A stretch of 64,000 nt of DNA from Gloeocapsa sp. PCC 73106. Its GTDB lineage: Bacteria > Cyanobacteriota > Cyanobacteriia > Cyanobacteriales > Gloeocapsaceae. The translations under genes and the position numbers were made by a program. The stretch is taken from assembly GCF_000332035.1 (NCBI RefSeq), contig NZ_ALVY01000226.1:35662-99661 (forward strand). The letters are read 5' to 3'. Below, one piece after another: positions 1-9,524 of the stretch (positions within the stretch are counted from its first letter, which is position 1; every line of letters begins with the position of its first letter). The notes beneath the pieces were generated by a model that searched no databases, had not been told where the DNA came from, and saw only the letters and a list, made by a program, of their open reading frames with translations.

Positions 1-2
1 GG

Positions 3-383
3 ATGAGAGTATTATTAGTTTCAGTCAACCAGGGTCAAAGTTTAGGGCGCTGGGCGTTGGATTTAAAGGTCATGGATACACGTTTCCGACGTCTTCCTAG
101 TCTAGTGAATCTGACCAAACGAGAAGCTATAGTGGGCTTTGGCGCTTTTTTAGCGATGATGGGGTTGAACCTTGCTTTTATCAATCCTTTTTCTACTTTA
201 ATTTTGATTTCTCCACTATTAGCCGAATCTAGTATGGCATTGACAGACGAGGAGATGAATCAAACCCTGCACGATCGCCTAGGACAAACCATAATTATTC
301 CTACCAGACGGGGTTTTTCCCTAGATGTACGTTTAAGACGAATTTATTGGGAAGTCAAAAAAAGCTTAAACAAAAGAAAATGA
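3..383 (+). CDS. RDD family membrane protein, C-terminal part
   Basis: The product starts with a segment typical of the RDD domain ([16 protein letters not shown], then [13 protein letters not shown]), followed by one clear hydrophobic stretch (about residues 45-75). RDD proteins are small integral membrane proteins of mostly unknown, possibly transport-related, function. The motif normally follows one or two membrane helices, so the true start probably lies upstream of the window and the first ATG is internal. It is followed by a 76-base gap to pdhB. Function beyond the family name is not known. Confidence 0.65.
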   Translation: MRVLLVSVNQGQSLGRWALDLKVMDTRFRRLPSLVNLTKREAIVGFGAFLAMMGLNLAFINPFSTLILISPLLAESSMALTDEEMNQTLHDRLGQTIIIPTRRGFSLDVRLRRIYWEVKKSLNKRK

Positions 384-428
384 ATCCATAAGCATCAAGG
401 ATAACAAGTCCTACGAGTTATTTTATGA

Positions 429-434
429 TATAAT
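429..434 (+). promoter_or_regulatory. Candidate -10 box upstream of pdhB
   Basis: A perfect TATAAT lies 25 bases before the pdhB start. No good -35 hexamer is visible at the expected distance, so this is only a candidate. If used, the transcript leader would be under 20 bases. Confidence 0.35.
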
Positions 435-459
435 CAGCTCTGCTCTAAAGTATGATGAT

Positions 460-1443
460 ATGGCTGAAACTTTATTCTTTAACGCTCTTCGTGAAGCGAT
501 CGACGAGGAAATGGCGCGAGACGATTATGTATTCGTCTTAGGAGAGGATGTAGGTCACTACGGTGGTTCCTATAAAGTTACCAAAGACCTGTATAAAAAA
601 TACGGTGAATGGCGCTTATTAGATACACCCATCGCCGAAAACAGTTTTACAGGATTGGCAGTAGGCGCAGCGATGACCGGATTAAGACCGATTATCGAAG
701 GTATGAACATGGGCTTTTTACTCTTGGCTTTTAACCAAATTGCCAATAACGCAGGTATGTTACGCTATACTTCTGGAGGTAACTTTAAAATTCCTTTAGT
801 CATTCGAGGACCAGGAGGTGTAGGTCGTCAATTGGGTGCGGAACACTCTCAGCGTTTAGAAGCTTATTTTCATGCTGTTCCAGGACTCAAGATAGTCGCT
901 TGTTCTACTCCCTATAATGCCAAGGGGTTACTCAAGTCAGCGATTAGAGACGATAACCCCGTTCTGTTTTTTGAGCACGTATTATTATATAATATGAAAG
1001 AAAACCTACCAGATACAGAGTATCTACTACCTCTGGATCGGGCTGAAATTGTAGAATCAGGAAAAGACGTAACGATCCTGACTTATTCTCGAATGCGTTA
1101 TCATTGTCTGCAAGCGCTCAAAGAGATGAAGCAAAAAGGTTATGACCCTGAGATCATTGATTTAATCTCCCTCAAGCCCATCGATATGCAGACTATTGGC
1201 GAGTCGGTGCGTAAAACTCATCGCGTGATTATCGTAGAAGAATGTATGAAAACTGGCGGTATCGGTGCCGAATTAGTAGCGTTAATCAATGAGCAACTGT
1301 TTGATGAACTAGACGCTCCAGTAATTCGTCTTTCTTCCCAAGATATTCCCACGCCTTACAATGGTACCTTAGAAAGGTTAACCATTATTCAACCCCATCA
1401 AATCGTAGAAGCCGTAGAGAAGATGTTGACGTTGCAAGTCTAA
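460..1443 (+). CDS. pdhB: Pyruvate dehydrogenase E1 component, beta subunit
   Basis: The 327-residue product matches the full length of E1-beta. It has the start-proximal GEDVG motif (about residues 28-32), the thiamine-domain core around RGPGGVG, and the C-terminal transketolase domain with VEECMKTGG. With E1-alpha it decarboxylates pyruvate and passes the acetyl group to the E2 lipoyl domain, feeding acetyl-CoA synthesis in the cytoplasm. Its partner pdhA lies about 50 kb away on the other strand (51701-52729), so the two subunits are not in one operon; no E2 gene is in the window. A strong terminator hairpin follows at once. Confidence 0.96.
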   Translation: MAETLFFNALREAIDEEMARDDYVFVLGEDVGHYGGSYKVTKDLYKKYGEWRLLDTPIAENSFTGLAVGAAMTGLRPIIEGMNMGFLLLAFNQIANNAGMLRYTSGGNFKIPLVIRGPGGVGRQLGAEHSQRLEAYFHAVPGLKIVACSTPYNAKGLLKSAIRDDNPVLFFEHVLLYNMKENLPDTEYLLPLDRAEIVESGKDVTILTYSRMRYHCLQALKEMKQKGYDPEIIDLISLKPIDMQTIGESVRKTHRVIIVEECMKTGGIGAELVALINEQLFDELDAPVIRLSSQDIPTPYNGTLERLTIIQPHQIVEAVEKMLTLQV

Positions 1444-1450
1444 ATACCAA

Positions 1451-1477
1451 AAGCCCCACTCAGAATCTGTGGGGTTT
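1451..1477 (+). terminator. Rho-independent-type terminator after pdhB
   Basis: A CCCCAC / GTGGGG stem with a 9-base loop, preceded by A residues and followed by TTT, begins 10 bases after the pdhB stop. It should separate pdhB from the toxin-antitoxin genes that follow. Confidence 0.75.
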
Positions 1478-1501
1478 AGTAAGAGTAAACAGAAGGAATC
1501 A

Positions 1502-1882
1502 ATGATTATCAGGCATTTAACCGAAGCGAGAAAACAAGAAATTATTGCGGAAGTTTTAGCAGCAAGGAGCAATCGCGAACCCTTTTTATTAAAAATGAAA
1601 CAACGACAAAAAGAAGGGTTAGAAGTTGCTCAAAAATGTGCTGATTTTCTCAAGAAAAAATATGGGGTTACTAAAGTCGTTTTATATGGTTCTTTATTGA
1701 ATCATGAAAAGATGACTCTTCATTCTGATATTGATTTAGCAGTTTGGAGTTTACCAGAAAAGGATTATTTTAAAGCGGTAGCAGATTTAGATTATGGACA
1801 TAATTTTGAAATTGATTTAGTAGAAATACAAAAGGCGAATCCTTATATTTTAGAGGCGATTTATCGAGGAGTTGAATTGTGA
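1502..1882 (+). CDS. MNT-type nucleotidyltransferase (MntA-like antitoxin)
   Basis: This is a minimal nucleotidyltransferase. GSLL (about residue 63 from this start) followed by HSDIDLAV gives the family's GSx10DxD active-site pattern. In MntA/HepT systems the MNT protein neutralises the HEPN RNase by AMPylating it. I chose ATG 1502 because AGAAGGA sits just before it; an upstream ATG at 1469 would add 11 residues overlapping the pdhB terminator region. The stop overlaps the GTG start of the HEPN gene by four bases (GTGA), as expected for such a pair. The antitoxin looks intact although its partner is broken. Confidence 0.8.
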   Translation: MIIRHLTEARKQEIIAEVLAARSNREPFLLKMKQRQKEGLEVAQKCADFLKKKYGVTKVVLYGSLLNHEKMTLHSDIDLAVWSLPEKDYFKAVADLDYGHNFEIDLVEIQKANPYILEAIYRGVEL

Positions 1883-2367
1883 GTGATTGGTTGCTCCAAG
1901 TAAAAATCAATCAAGAATTGCATAAAATCAGCCAAGCAATTCAACAGATAAAAATATTTTAGCAGCAGTTAAATGAACATTCAGATGGAATTTATCAAGA
2001 TGCACTAATTAATTCGATTGCTCTTAACCTTCATGGAATTTATACAGGACTTGAGCGTATTTTTGAAGTCATTGCAACTGAAATCGATTTGATATTACCT
2101 ACAGGAGATAAATGGCATCGAGATTTATTAGACCAAATGGCGATTGAGATTACGACTGTGAGAAAGGCAGTCATTACAGAAGAAACAAGGTTGATTTTGG
2201 ATGAGTTACGTTGATTTCGTCATGTGGTAAGAAGTGCTTATTCTTTTCAGTTAGATAAGCAAAAAGTCTTAGCGATAGCTAATCAAGTTTTAGGTAGTTA
2301 TCAAAACTTTATCAAAGAAATTCAATGTTTTTGTGACTATTTAAATAAGAAAGAAGTTCAATATTAA
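1879..2367 (+). pseudogene. HEPN-domain toxin (HepT-like), broken by two stop codons
   Basis: Read from GTG 1879, one frame gives a helical HEPN-type protein of about 162 codons, ending at TAA 2365-2367. It is interrupted by TAG at 1960-1962 and TGA at 2212-2214. No shift of frame is needed between the pieces. The second stop lies directly before FRHVVRSAY, which corresponds to the conserved Arg-His region of HEPN RNases, so a truncated product would lack the active site. Both stops could arise from single C-to-T changes (CAG to TAG, CGA to TGA). The family call rests on partner, length and motif. Confidence 0.75.
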
Positions 2368-2404
2368 ACCTACTCAGTTAAGCATTTATTACCTTTGAGT
2401 AGGT
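2368..2404. terminator. Hairpin between convergent hepT remnant and futA
   Basis: A perfect 9-bp stem ACCTACTCA / TGAGTAGGT with a 19-base loop lies between two converging genes. On the minus strand it is followed by TTTAATATT, so it can terminate futA. A related hairpin occurs at 42326-42369. Confidence 0.6.
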
Positions 2405-2425
2405 CTTTGAAACGGGTTAACTATT

Positions 2426-3478
2426 TTACTTCCAACCGGCGCGATCCATCACTTGAACCGCGGGAGGAACCAAAGGACCAAGTTCTGCTATAGCAGTCGA
2501 GTCTGATTTGAACTCTCCAAAACCGGCGATAATTGGCGCGATGGGAACTCCCTCAACGACGGGATACTCGTTGTTACCTTCAGCAAAAAACTTCTGTGCT
2601 TCTTCGCTGACTAGATATTCTAAAAATTTAACTCCCCCTTCTGGATTGGGCGCAGTTTTTAATAAACCACCCCCACTGATATTGACGTGGGCACCTCTAT
2701 CCTGCTGATTGGGGAAGAAGATTCCTATTGTCTTAAAGATCTCTTGTTTTTGAGGTTCTTCGCTTTGACCAAGATTAGCTAGATAATAAGTGTTAGCGAT
2801 CGCCAAATCAGCTATACCTGCAGCTACTGCTTCTATTTGTGCTGTATCATTTCCCTCGGGAGGACGAGCAAAATTAGCGACTAATCCCTGCGTCCACTCT
2901 TGAGTTTTCTCTTCTCCGTTGGCTGCGATTATTGAAGCTACTAAAGCTTGATTATAAGAATTATCGGAGGAGCGAATCGCTATTTTTCCCTTCCATTTAG
3001 GATCAGCTAAATCTTCATAGGTAGAAAGTTCCGCCGGATTAACTCTATCCTTGTGGTACATAATTACTCTGGCGCGTTTACTAAAAGCGAACCAATGTCC
3101 TTCGGGATGTCTCAAGTTGGCTGGGATTTTTTCAGTTAAGATAGCGGAGGAAACTGGAGTAAAAATACCCTCTTGATCTGCTCGCCAAAGACGCGTTACA
3201 TCAACGGTCATGAGTATATCCGCCGGACTATTTTGTCCCTCGCTTTTGATTCTTTCGATTAACTCATCTGCATTTCCTTCAATCAAATTTACCTTGATAC
3301 CCGTTGCGGTGGTAAAATTTTCATAAAGCGCGTTATCGGTGTTGTAATGACGTGAGGAGTAAAGATTAATCTCTTGGGTTTGCGCCGAAACCCTATTTTT
3401 ACGGTTAAATTGTCCCAGAGTAACTGCAGTAGTAGCCGCAGCGCCGGCTAAAAATACTCTACGTGAAAGTTGATTCAT
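2426..3478 (-). CDS. futA: Fe(III) ABC transporter, periplasmic iron-binding protein (FutA/IdiA type)
   Basis: The 350-residue product begins with a twin-arginine-like signal (SRRVFLAG, residues 5-12). The mature part opens with INLYSSRHYNTD, the conserved start of FutA iron-binding proteins, where the Tyr is an iron ligand. ANTYYLANL further on supplies the paired Tyr ligands. FutA delivers ferric iron to the FutBC permease in the inner membrane, or protects photosystem II as IdiA. I prefer the Met at 3478 to the upstream one at 3499 because it leaves a normal signal-peptide n-region and a short leader. The permease and ATPase genes are not in this window. FutA1 and FutA2 cannot be told apart here. 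Confidence 0.88.
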   Translation of the reverse strand: MNQLSRRVFLAGAAATTAVTLGQFNRKNRVSAQTQEINLYSSRHYNTDNALYENFTTATGIKVNLIEGNADELIERIKSEGQNSPADILMTVDVTRLWRADQEGIFTPVSSAILTEKIPANLRHPEGHWFAFSKRARVIMYHKDRVNPAELSTYEDLADPKWKGKIAIRSSDNSYNQALVASIIAANGEEKTQEWTQGLVANFARPPEGNDTAQIEAVAAGIADLAIANTYYLANLGQSEEPQKQEIFKTIGIFFPNQQDRGAHVNISGGGLLKTAPNPEGGVKFLEYLVSEEAQKFFAEGNNEYPVVEGVPIAPIIAGFGEFKSDSTAIAELGPLVPPAVQVMDRAGWK

Positions 3479-3507
3479 GTTAATTTTTACTAATGTCACC
3501 AGATCAT

Positions 3508-3536
3508 ATCATAGGCTTGTTGCTAGTTGATGTCAA
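3508..3536 (-). promoter_or_regulatory. Sigma-70-type promoter of futA
   Basis: On the minus strand TTGACA (3536-3531) is followed after exactly 17 bases by TATGAT (3513-3508). Initiation would fall near 3501, about 23 bases before the preferred futA start. The match to a housekeeping promoter is nearly perfect. I did not find a convincing Fur box. Confidence 0.7.
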
Positions 3537-3561
3537 TTGTAACAATCGTGGTTTCATTAAT

Positions 3562-4215
3562 CTAGAGATAATCGCTAACATCTTCTTGACGCTCATCAGC
3601 TAGGTAAGATAAGGCTCTAAATCTCAACCCTACCAATTGTTCATAGAGAGGATTCAGTTTACACATTGGGGGAATATGGACGATTTTCCGATTAAACAGG
3701 ACGATATCTCTCTCAAAGGGACATTGCGCTGGAATTAGTTTACATAAGAATCGCGCCAAGCGGGGATCTTCGATATCCACTCCATCGAGCCAAGTTTTGA
3801 CCGGTTGTAATAAGTCTGGAGGGATTTCTGTTTGAGCTTGATCGCTTTGATACAGAGTCACTTCTAGGGATTTTAACACTTCTATTTCTAAACCTAGAGC
3901 CTCTCGATACTCGTGTAGTATTTTAGCTTCTTCTGTTGAGTACACCCCATCGGCTAGAGCTACTAAAACCGCTGTTTTCAGAAAGTTTTCAGCTATACGT
4001 TTATTCTCTCCTAATTGACTTGCCAATTCTGATGCACTAATAGACTCAAACTCTATTGTAGTTTGGTTGGGTAAAGTTAGTTCTTGAGTGATTTTAGCGA
4101 CTAAAGCTTGTTCTTCTGGATCATAGTGTCCATCTGCTAGAGCGATGGTTAATAAACCCCTCAGCCAAGCGATCATTTGATTGTCACTGAGCATAGACTC
4201 GTTAGCATTAACCAT
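3562..4215 (-). CDS. TerB-like protein with C-terminal Mo-nitro_C domain
   Basis: The 217-residue protein has two parts. Residues about 10-125 resemble a TerB fold, with two repeated acidic motifs (ALADGHYDPEE near 26-36 and ALADGVYSTEE near 87-97) that could bind a metal. Residues about 137-217 match the cyanobacterial Mo-nitro_C family (LARFLCKLIPAQCPFERD, then PPMCKLNPLYEQL). That family is named after nitrogenase, but it is widespread in cyanobacteria that do not fix nitrogen and its role is unknown. No nitrogenase genes are present here. The gene stands alone between futA and a protease gene on the other strand. Confidence 0.75.
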   Translation of the reverse strand: MVNANESMLSDNQMIAWLRGLLTIALADGHYDPEEQALVAKITQELTLPNQTTIEFESISASELASQLGENKRIAENFLKTAVLVALADGVYSTEEAKILHEYREALGLEIEVLKSLEVTLYQSDQAQTEIPPDLLQPVKTWLDGVDIEDPRLARFLCKLIPAQCPFERDIVLFNRKIVHIPPMCKLNPLYEQLVGLRFRALSYLADERQEDVSDYL

Positions 4216-4392
4216 AAGTTTAAACTGAGATCAATAATATTTACCTTAGCAGAAGATTGAACTAACAAGTTTTCTCGGTAACTCAATACACGATGACACT
4301 ACCAGCTAAAATCAGGTTTATGATAGGATGGAATTGAAATATAAAACTACTTGTGCTAACTCGGCTTAGCTGAAGCGGTAAGGAAAGGTTGA

Positions 4393-5628
4393 ATGCAAAG
4401 CAACTGGAGACTGGGATCTTTATTTGGCATTCCATTGTACCTTGATTCTTCTTGGTTTTTGGTTTTAGCGTTAGTAACCTTAATTAATGCTCAAGAGATT
4501 AACGCTACTGAGTTAGCTAACCAACCAGGAATCTGGGGTTGGATCGCAGGTTTTATTATTGCGGTATTAATGTTCTTTTCTGTGTTGCTCCACGAATTAG
4601 GACACAGTTTGGCAGCGATGAAGCAGGGAATTAAGGTTAATGCAATCACCTTGTTTCTGTTCGGGGGTGTAGCCTCTATTGAAAAAGAGTCAAAAAGCCC
4701 AATAGATGCTTTCCTAGTGGCTGTAGCAGGACCTTTGGTCAGTTTGGGTCTGTTTATCTGCTTTTTTGGCTTAAGTCAATATCTACCCGAAGGGAGTTTG
4801 GTGAGATATGTTATCTCAGATCTTGCCTTAATTAATTTGGTGTTAACTTTGTTTAATTTAATCCCTGGGTTACCTCTAGACGGGGGACAAATTCTTAAAG
4901 CTGTAGTTTGGCAAGCCACAGGAGATCCACTCAAAGGGTTATTGTGGGCGGCTTTTTCCGGTAGAGCGATCGCTTGGCTAGCGATTCTGATTGGTTTGTT
5001 GTTATGGTTAGCAACGGGGGAATTGGGAGCTGCTTGGCTGGCTTTTATCGGTTGGTTTATCCTGCGTAACGCTAACAGTTATCAACGTCTGGCTGTTTTA
5101 CAAAAAGTCTTATTAGATGTAAAAGCTAATGAGGTGATGACTCGAGATTACCGGGTGGTGGATGGGAAGTTAACTCTGGCTGAGTTCGTGCAACAATATA
5201 TCTTGTCGGACAATCGGCAGTCTTTTCCTTACTACGCAGCTCAAGAGGGACGCTATTGCGGTATGCTTAAGCTTTCTGACTTACAAAGGGTTGAACGGAG
5301 TGAGTGGGAGCAGATAACTTTAGCTACTTTAGCTCATCCTCTGACGCAGATTGCCTCTCTAGAGGAACAAACACCCCTATATAGAGTTATTGAGTCTTTA
5401 GAAACTATACCAGATCCTTGGATTACTGTTTTATCCCCCGCAGACGCTGTATCGGGAGTTATTGATCGCGGGGATATAGTTAGGGCGATCGCTCATAAGT
5501 TGGGTGTTGCTCTACCAGAAACAGAGATCAAACGGATTAAATCGGAGAGAACTTATCCTCCTAGTTTAGATCTAAGAGCGATCGCTAGTTCTTTGGCTAA
5601 TACTCAAGATAGCTCTAGCATACGTTGA
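4393..5628 (+). CDS. Site-2 protease family membrane metallopeptidase (M50) with CBS-like region
   Basis: A 411-residue intramembrane zinc protease. It has several hydrophobic helices, the HELGH zinc motif at residues 67-71 within the third, and the distal [11 protein letters not shown] motif that supplies the Asp ligand near residue 160. The soluble C-terminal half (about 240-385) contains VMTRDYRVV and similar segments typical of paired CBS modules, which sense nucleotides or energy state. Such proteins cleave membrane-bound regulators. The substrate is not evident. The gene overlaps the 3' end of nadA tail-to-tail by 25 bases. Confidence 0.88.
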   Translation: MQSNWRLGSLFGIPLYLDSSWFLVLALVTLINAQEINATELANQPGIWGWIAGFIIAVLMFFSVLLHELGHSLAAMKQGIKVNAITLFLFGGVASIEKESKSPIDAFLVAVAGPLVSLGLFICFFGLSQYLPEGSLVRYVISDLALINLVLTLFNLIPGLPLDGGQILKAVVWQATGDPLKGLLWAAFSGRAIAWLAILIGLLLWLATGELGAAWLAFIGWFILRNANSYQRLAVLQKVLLDVKANEVMTRDYRVVDGKLTLAEFVQQYILSDNRQSFPYYAAQEGRYCGMLKLSDLQRVERSEWEQITLATLAHPLTQIASLEEQTPLYRVIESLETIPDPWITVLSPADAVSGVIDRGDIVRAIAHKLGVALPETEIKRIKSERTYPPSLDLRAIASSLANTQDSSSIR

Positions 5629-6557
5629 ATTGGTCCCCTTGCTGCTGCGATAAGCTTAGGGGATAGAGTTATTTCAGGCTCACGATTTTTCATAGCTAGA
5701 TAGACTTTTTCTAGGGTGTTGAGTCGCATATAGGGACATTCGTTACAAGCGCAATTATTTAAACCCGGAGCTGGTATAAATCGTTTTTGAGGTGCTCTTT
5801 TTTCCATCTGGTGGATAATACCGGGTTCAGTAGCAACGATAAAGGCGCTTTTACTGCTTTGTTGTGAGTATTTTAGCAAGGCTGTAGTAGAGCCAATATA
5901 ATTAGCGTGGCGCAGCACTGAGGGCTCACATTCTGGGTGGGCGATGATTTCCGCTTCCGGGTGTTGGATTTGTAACTGTACTAAACTTTTTTCGCAAAAG
6001 GTTTCATGAACAATGCAGCTACCTTGCCAAAGTACTAGGTTTCGTCCTGTTTGCTCCATAACATAACGTCCCAAATTGCGATCGGGAGCAAAAATAATCG
6101 GTTGTTCTTCAGGAATTTGACGAATGATCTTCACCGCATTAGAACTAGTACAGATAATATCACTCATCGCTTTAATTTCAGCAGAGCAGTTGATATAGGA
6201 TACCACTAGATGATCGGGATGCTTAGCTTTAAAAGTAGCAAAAGCTTCGGGAGGACAACTATCAGCTAGAGAACAACCCGCATTAAGATCTGGTAATAGT
6301 ACTAATTTATCAGGATTGAGGATTTTAGCGGTTTCTGCCATAAAATGCACCCCAGCAAAGACGATTACCTCTGCATCCGTAGTCGCGGCTTGCTGGGAAA
6401 GACCGAGAGAATCACCCAGATAGTCTGCTATATCCTGTATATCCGGATCTTGATAGTAATGGGCTAAAATTACGGCGTTTAGTTCTCGTTTGAGCTCATT
6501 AATCGCCATAAATAAATCGCCAGTCAGAGATTGTCTAGGTAGGGTGGTTGTAAACAC
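5604..6557 (-). CDS. nadA: Quinolinate synthase A
   Basis: The 317-residue product is full-length NadA. It condenses iminoaspartate with dihydroxyacetone phosphate to quinolinate in de novo NAD synthesis, using a [4Fe-4S] cluster. Visible motifs are ILAHYYQ near the N-terminus, [13 protein letters not shown], and CACNECPYM near the C-terminus, which provide cluster cysteines. An alternative start at the internal Met 17 would remove the first 16 residues, which are poorly conserved in style. Other NAD genes are not nearby. Confidence 0.94.
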   Translation of the reverse strand: MFTTTLPRQSLTGDLFMAINELKRELNAVILAHYYQDPDIQDIADYLGDSLGLSQQAATTDAEVIVFAGVHFMAETAKILNPDKLVLLPDLNAGCSLADSCPPEAFATFKAKHPDHLVVSYINCSAEIKAMSDIICTSSNAVKIIRQIPEEQPIIFAPDRNLGRYVMEQTGRNLVLWQGSCIVHETFCEKSLVQLQIQHPEAEIIAHPECEPSVLRHANYIGSTTALLKYSQQSSKSAFIVATEPGIIHQMEKRAPQKRFIPAPGLNNCACNECPYMRLNTLEKVYLAMKNREPEITLSPKLIAAARGPIQRMLELS

Positions 6558-6638
6558 GATGGTATTGAGGCTTGACTAATTATAGTTATTCTTACCATAA
6601 TATTATAGTCAATTTTACCAAAAATCGCCATACAAAGC

Positions 6639-7034
6639 TTAGTGCAGATCATCTAGGGAAGATTGCCAATTTTTGCTGGGATTTTGATCCGGGACAAATT
6701 CTAGAGAAAGCTTTAATTTTAGTTTACCAGTACGCCAATTTTGCTGAGGTTTGAGTAAACGACAAGGAATACCTTGTTTTAGTAGTATCTCTCCGATTTC
6801 GGGTCTATTTTCTACTAATTGACCTAGCCATTGCAAGACATTTTTTTCTTCTGTTTTTGGTAAGTTAATATTAATATTTTTAGCTTTGAGTGCATTTTCT
6901 ATAACTCTAGGTAATTCTTGATTAACGGCTTCTTGGATAGCTTCTTTAATCAGATTAGCTTTCAGAGCTGCTTCTCCATCAAAAGAAAAAATATCTTCGG
7001 GATTACAGTCTTCTAAATAGTAGTGTTCGCTCAT
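6639..7034 (-). CDS. KGK-domain-like small protein, coupled to dynamin-like GTPase gene
   Basis: The 131-residue product ends with a segment (W-x-TGKLKLKLSLEFVPD, then SSLDDLH) that resembles the cyanobacterial KGK domain, whose members share a W-x-KGK-x-x-x-x-LEF pattern. An amphipathic N-terminal half precedes it. No catalytic motif, signal peptide or membrane helix is visible. Its start overlaps the stop of the upstream GTPase gene by four bases, so the two are probably translationally coupled and may act together at membranes. The family assignment is from memory of the motif and is moderately secure; the function is unknown. Confidence 0.6.
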   Translation of the reverse strand: MSEHYYLEDCNPEDIFSFDGEAALKANLIKEAIQEAVNQELPRVIENALKAKNININLPKTEEKNVLQWLGQLVENRPEIGEILLKQGIPCRLLKPQQNWRTGKLKLKLSLEFVPDQNPSKNWQSSLDDLH

Positions 7035-9433
7035 TCCTGTTCTCCGTTTGCTGGTGATTCCTGAGTTGATTCTGTTTCAACAATTGTCGGTAATTGGTAT
7101 TCATATACTTGCATAGCTTTCAAGCAATTATTAACACCTGTTACCGCTTGATTATATTTTTTAATACTTGCTAAAGTTTGAGATTGGAGATCACGATTGC
7201 GAGCAATTTTTTCTTCAGCTTCTTTGACTAAATTCTGTTCTAAATAAGCACGAGCATTAGGATATTGTTGTATAATCGCATCTGCTTGTTGATCAGCCAT
7301 GGGTAATAATTGTGTTTTCAGTGTTTGATTAAAAGTTTGACGAAAATTGCGGTTAGTCGTCGCTTTAACTTTAGTGTCAAAATCTAATCTTAACAGTTTA
7401 CGAATCGCCGGTTCCGCTTCTACCATAGTGTCGCAGTCGAAACCTTGAGCTGTTTGCTGTAAAGTTTCACGGTATTGGTAGATTGAGAATGTTCCTTCGT
7501 CGTAAAAACGAGGACTTTCACGAACGTAGCGATCGCATTCTGTCCTAGCCTGACTTACAATAGCATGATCCAGCTCAACTTCTAGCTGTTTAAGTTTCTC
7601 TTCGATCCCACCGTCGTTACCTAACAAACGATACAATTTGCGACAGTACTCAGTATTTTGGATATTTTTGAGCAATTTATCTACCACATTTTTAATGATT
7701 CTTTGAGACTCTTTAATTAGTACATCCTCGAGTTCATTAGCTAGATAGTACAAAGCTTCTACTAAAATAGCGATCAGAGGTGCAGTGGCGTTGCGAGGAT
7801 GGGTCAAAGTAGCACGTTTATAAGCTTCGGCTACAGAAAAAGTTTGTAACAACTCATGGAGACGATTTTCCATGTTTTGTTTAAGTCTGTGGAAATCTTG
7901 TTCAAAATCTTGATCTTGATTGACTACAATGAGATTAACTTGCTCGCTAATATGATGTTGAAATTCTTCTCCGATCTTTTGTAACTCTTGATGTAGACGA
8001 GCTAACTCTTGCGCTTTCATCGCTTCGATTTCCTGGGGTTGACTTTCTAACTCTCTTTGTTGATTAAGATAATGATTACGAAGATTGATACAAAGGGGTT
8101 GTAAGTCATCTGCGAGATTAGCGAATAATTGAGGACGTTTTTCTTTTTGGAGATAGCGGGTAATAGCAGCACGAAACTCTTCAATTCCACTATCAGTAAT
8201 TAACTGCTCTATCAAGAGTTGACCCCATTGTGTTAGGATTCTGACGTAGTTTTGGTTGGGAGTTTCATAGCTTTTGACGTCTATCTGAAATGTAGTTCGG
8301 GTTAGCTTTCCAGAGTTAGCACAATAATTATTAAATTCGCTGACAAATTGGGGTGTATCTTCGTCTCCTCCCAGATTTTTGACGCTTTCAGCAAAAATTG
8401 TATCTAAACCAAAGCGATCAATATGACTGGTATGCTTAACCTGACTGCCGTAAAATCCCAATAGACCACTAGTTTTATAAATTCGCTTACTCTCAGTAAA
8501 TTGAGACTGAATCAAACCATCCAGACGTTGACGTAGTTGGGTGTTGTACCAGGTTTGATCGATGCGATTAAACACGTAGAAAATGCGATCGCGAATACTA
8601 TTATTTCCCTTAATTTTCTCGAGTAATTTTGTCTCTTCTGAGCTCATTTCTCCTGCTGCTGCGGGTTTGAGGACGCAAACTACTGCTGAAGTATCTGGGT
8701 CGATAATTTTGCGATAAGTCAAATCAGCATCTTTTTGCACGGGTGCGTCAATACCGGGTAAATCGACCAAAATATTACCATCTTGCAATAGAGGATGATG
8801 ACAATAATATTCTAAACCCTTAAGAATGGCGCTGTTACTCCCTCGTCGAGCATAAGTAGCAGCTTCGCTAAGATTACCAAAATTTAACTGCTCCATAGAG
8901 TAGGTGGTATGCTGATGGGGATGAAGGCGATCGCGATTTTGGACAAAGCCTTCTATTAATAACCAGAGAGCTTTAGCTTGTTTAGCTCTTTCCGACTTAC
9001 TTTCTCCTCCCTCTGATCCGAGAATCTCTCGAGCTGACTGTTGGAGTTGCTCTAAACTAGTTTCCTGGTTTAATCCTAATGAACTTGCTAAATGTTTTAT
9101 TTGTTCAGTGATTTCTTGAACGCTTAAAAAAGTGAGAATTACCTTTTCTTGATCACTCTCAGCATAATGAATATAGCATTCTGTTCCCGTAGCGTGACCT
9201 TCAGCGCTATAGAGAAGTTCCCTTTCTAACAAGGCGTTAATCAGCATCGATTTACCCGCACTAAAAGCTCCAGCAAAGACGATCTGAAACTCAGGGGCGA
9301 TCGCTTTTCTCAGGGATGTGTTTATCGTTGTGAAGTCGTTTTGCGCTTTTAAATTCGGCTCTTTGAACCACAATCCTGAGAGAGTGGATACTAATTCTGG
9401 TAAGTGTTGACAGTCAGCAGGAGTTGAACTCAT
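7031..9433 (-). CDS. Dynamin-like large GTPase
   Basis: A protein of about 800 residues with a dynamin-type GTPase domain: P-loop GAFSAGKS (residues 65-72 counted from a GTG at 9463), switch-2 DLPGID and specificity motif FNRID. It is followed by long Gln/Glu-rich helical segments (about 450-800) as in bacterial dynamin-like proteins, which remodel or fuse membranes. I prefer ATG 9433 to the GTG 30 bases upstream. It shares a four-base overlap with the KGK-like gene downstream, forming a two-gene operon. Thylakoid biogenesis is an attractive site of action but is inference only. Confidence 0.85.
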   Translation of the reverse strand: MSSTPADCQHLPELVSTLSGLWFKEPNLKAQNDFTTINTSLRKAIAPEFQIVFAGAFSAGKSMLINALLERELLYSAEGHATGTECYIHYAESDQEKVILTFLSVQEITEQIKHLASSLGLNQETSLEQLQQSAREILGSEGGESKSERAKQAKALWLLIEGFVQNRDRLHPHQHTTYSMEQLNFGNLSEAATYARRGSNSAILKGLEYYCHHPLLQDGNILVDLPGIDAPVQKDADLTYRKIIDPDTSAVVCVLKPAAAGEMSSEETKLLEKIKGNNSIRDRIFYVFNRIDQTWYNTQLRQRLDGLIQSQFTESKRIYKTSGLLGFYGSQVKHTSHIDRFGLDTIFAESVKNLGGDEDTPQFVSEFNNYCANSGKLTRTTFQIDVKSYETPNQNYVRILTQWGQLLIEQLITDSGIEEFRAAITRYLQKEKRPQLFANLADDLQPLCINLRNHYLNQQRELESQPQEIEAMKAQELARLHQELQKIGEEFQHHISEQVNLIVVNQDQDFEQDFHRLKQNMENRLHELLQTFSVAEAYKRATLTHPRNATAPLIAILVEALYYLANELEDVLIKESQRIIKNVVDKLLKNIQNTEYCRKLYRLLGNDGGIEEKLKQLEVELDHAIVSQARTECDRYVRESPRFYDEGTFSIYQYRETLQQTAQGFDCDTMVEAEPAIRKLLRLDFDTKVKATTNRNFRQTFNQTLKTQLLPMADQQADAIIQQYPNARAYLEQNLVKEAEEKIARNRDLQSQTLASIKKYNQAVTGVNNCLKAMQVYEYQLPTIVETESTQESPANGEQE

Positions 9434-9524
9434 CAGTAGGGTGAGATATATTTCTAGTACCACTTTATCCTAAAATTTGACTAGATTACCTGCTGAAGAT
9501 TCCTATTTATCTTGAGAGCATTCG

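Noticed and set aside
3562..4215. Nitrogen fixation gene, from the Mo-nitro_C label
   Set aside because: The label is historical; no nif gene is present and the domain is common in non-diazotrophs.
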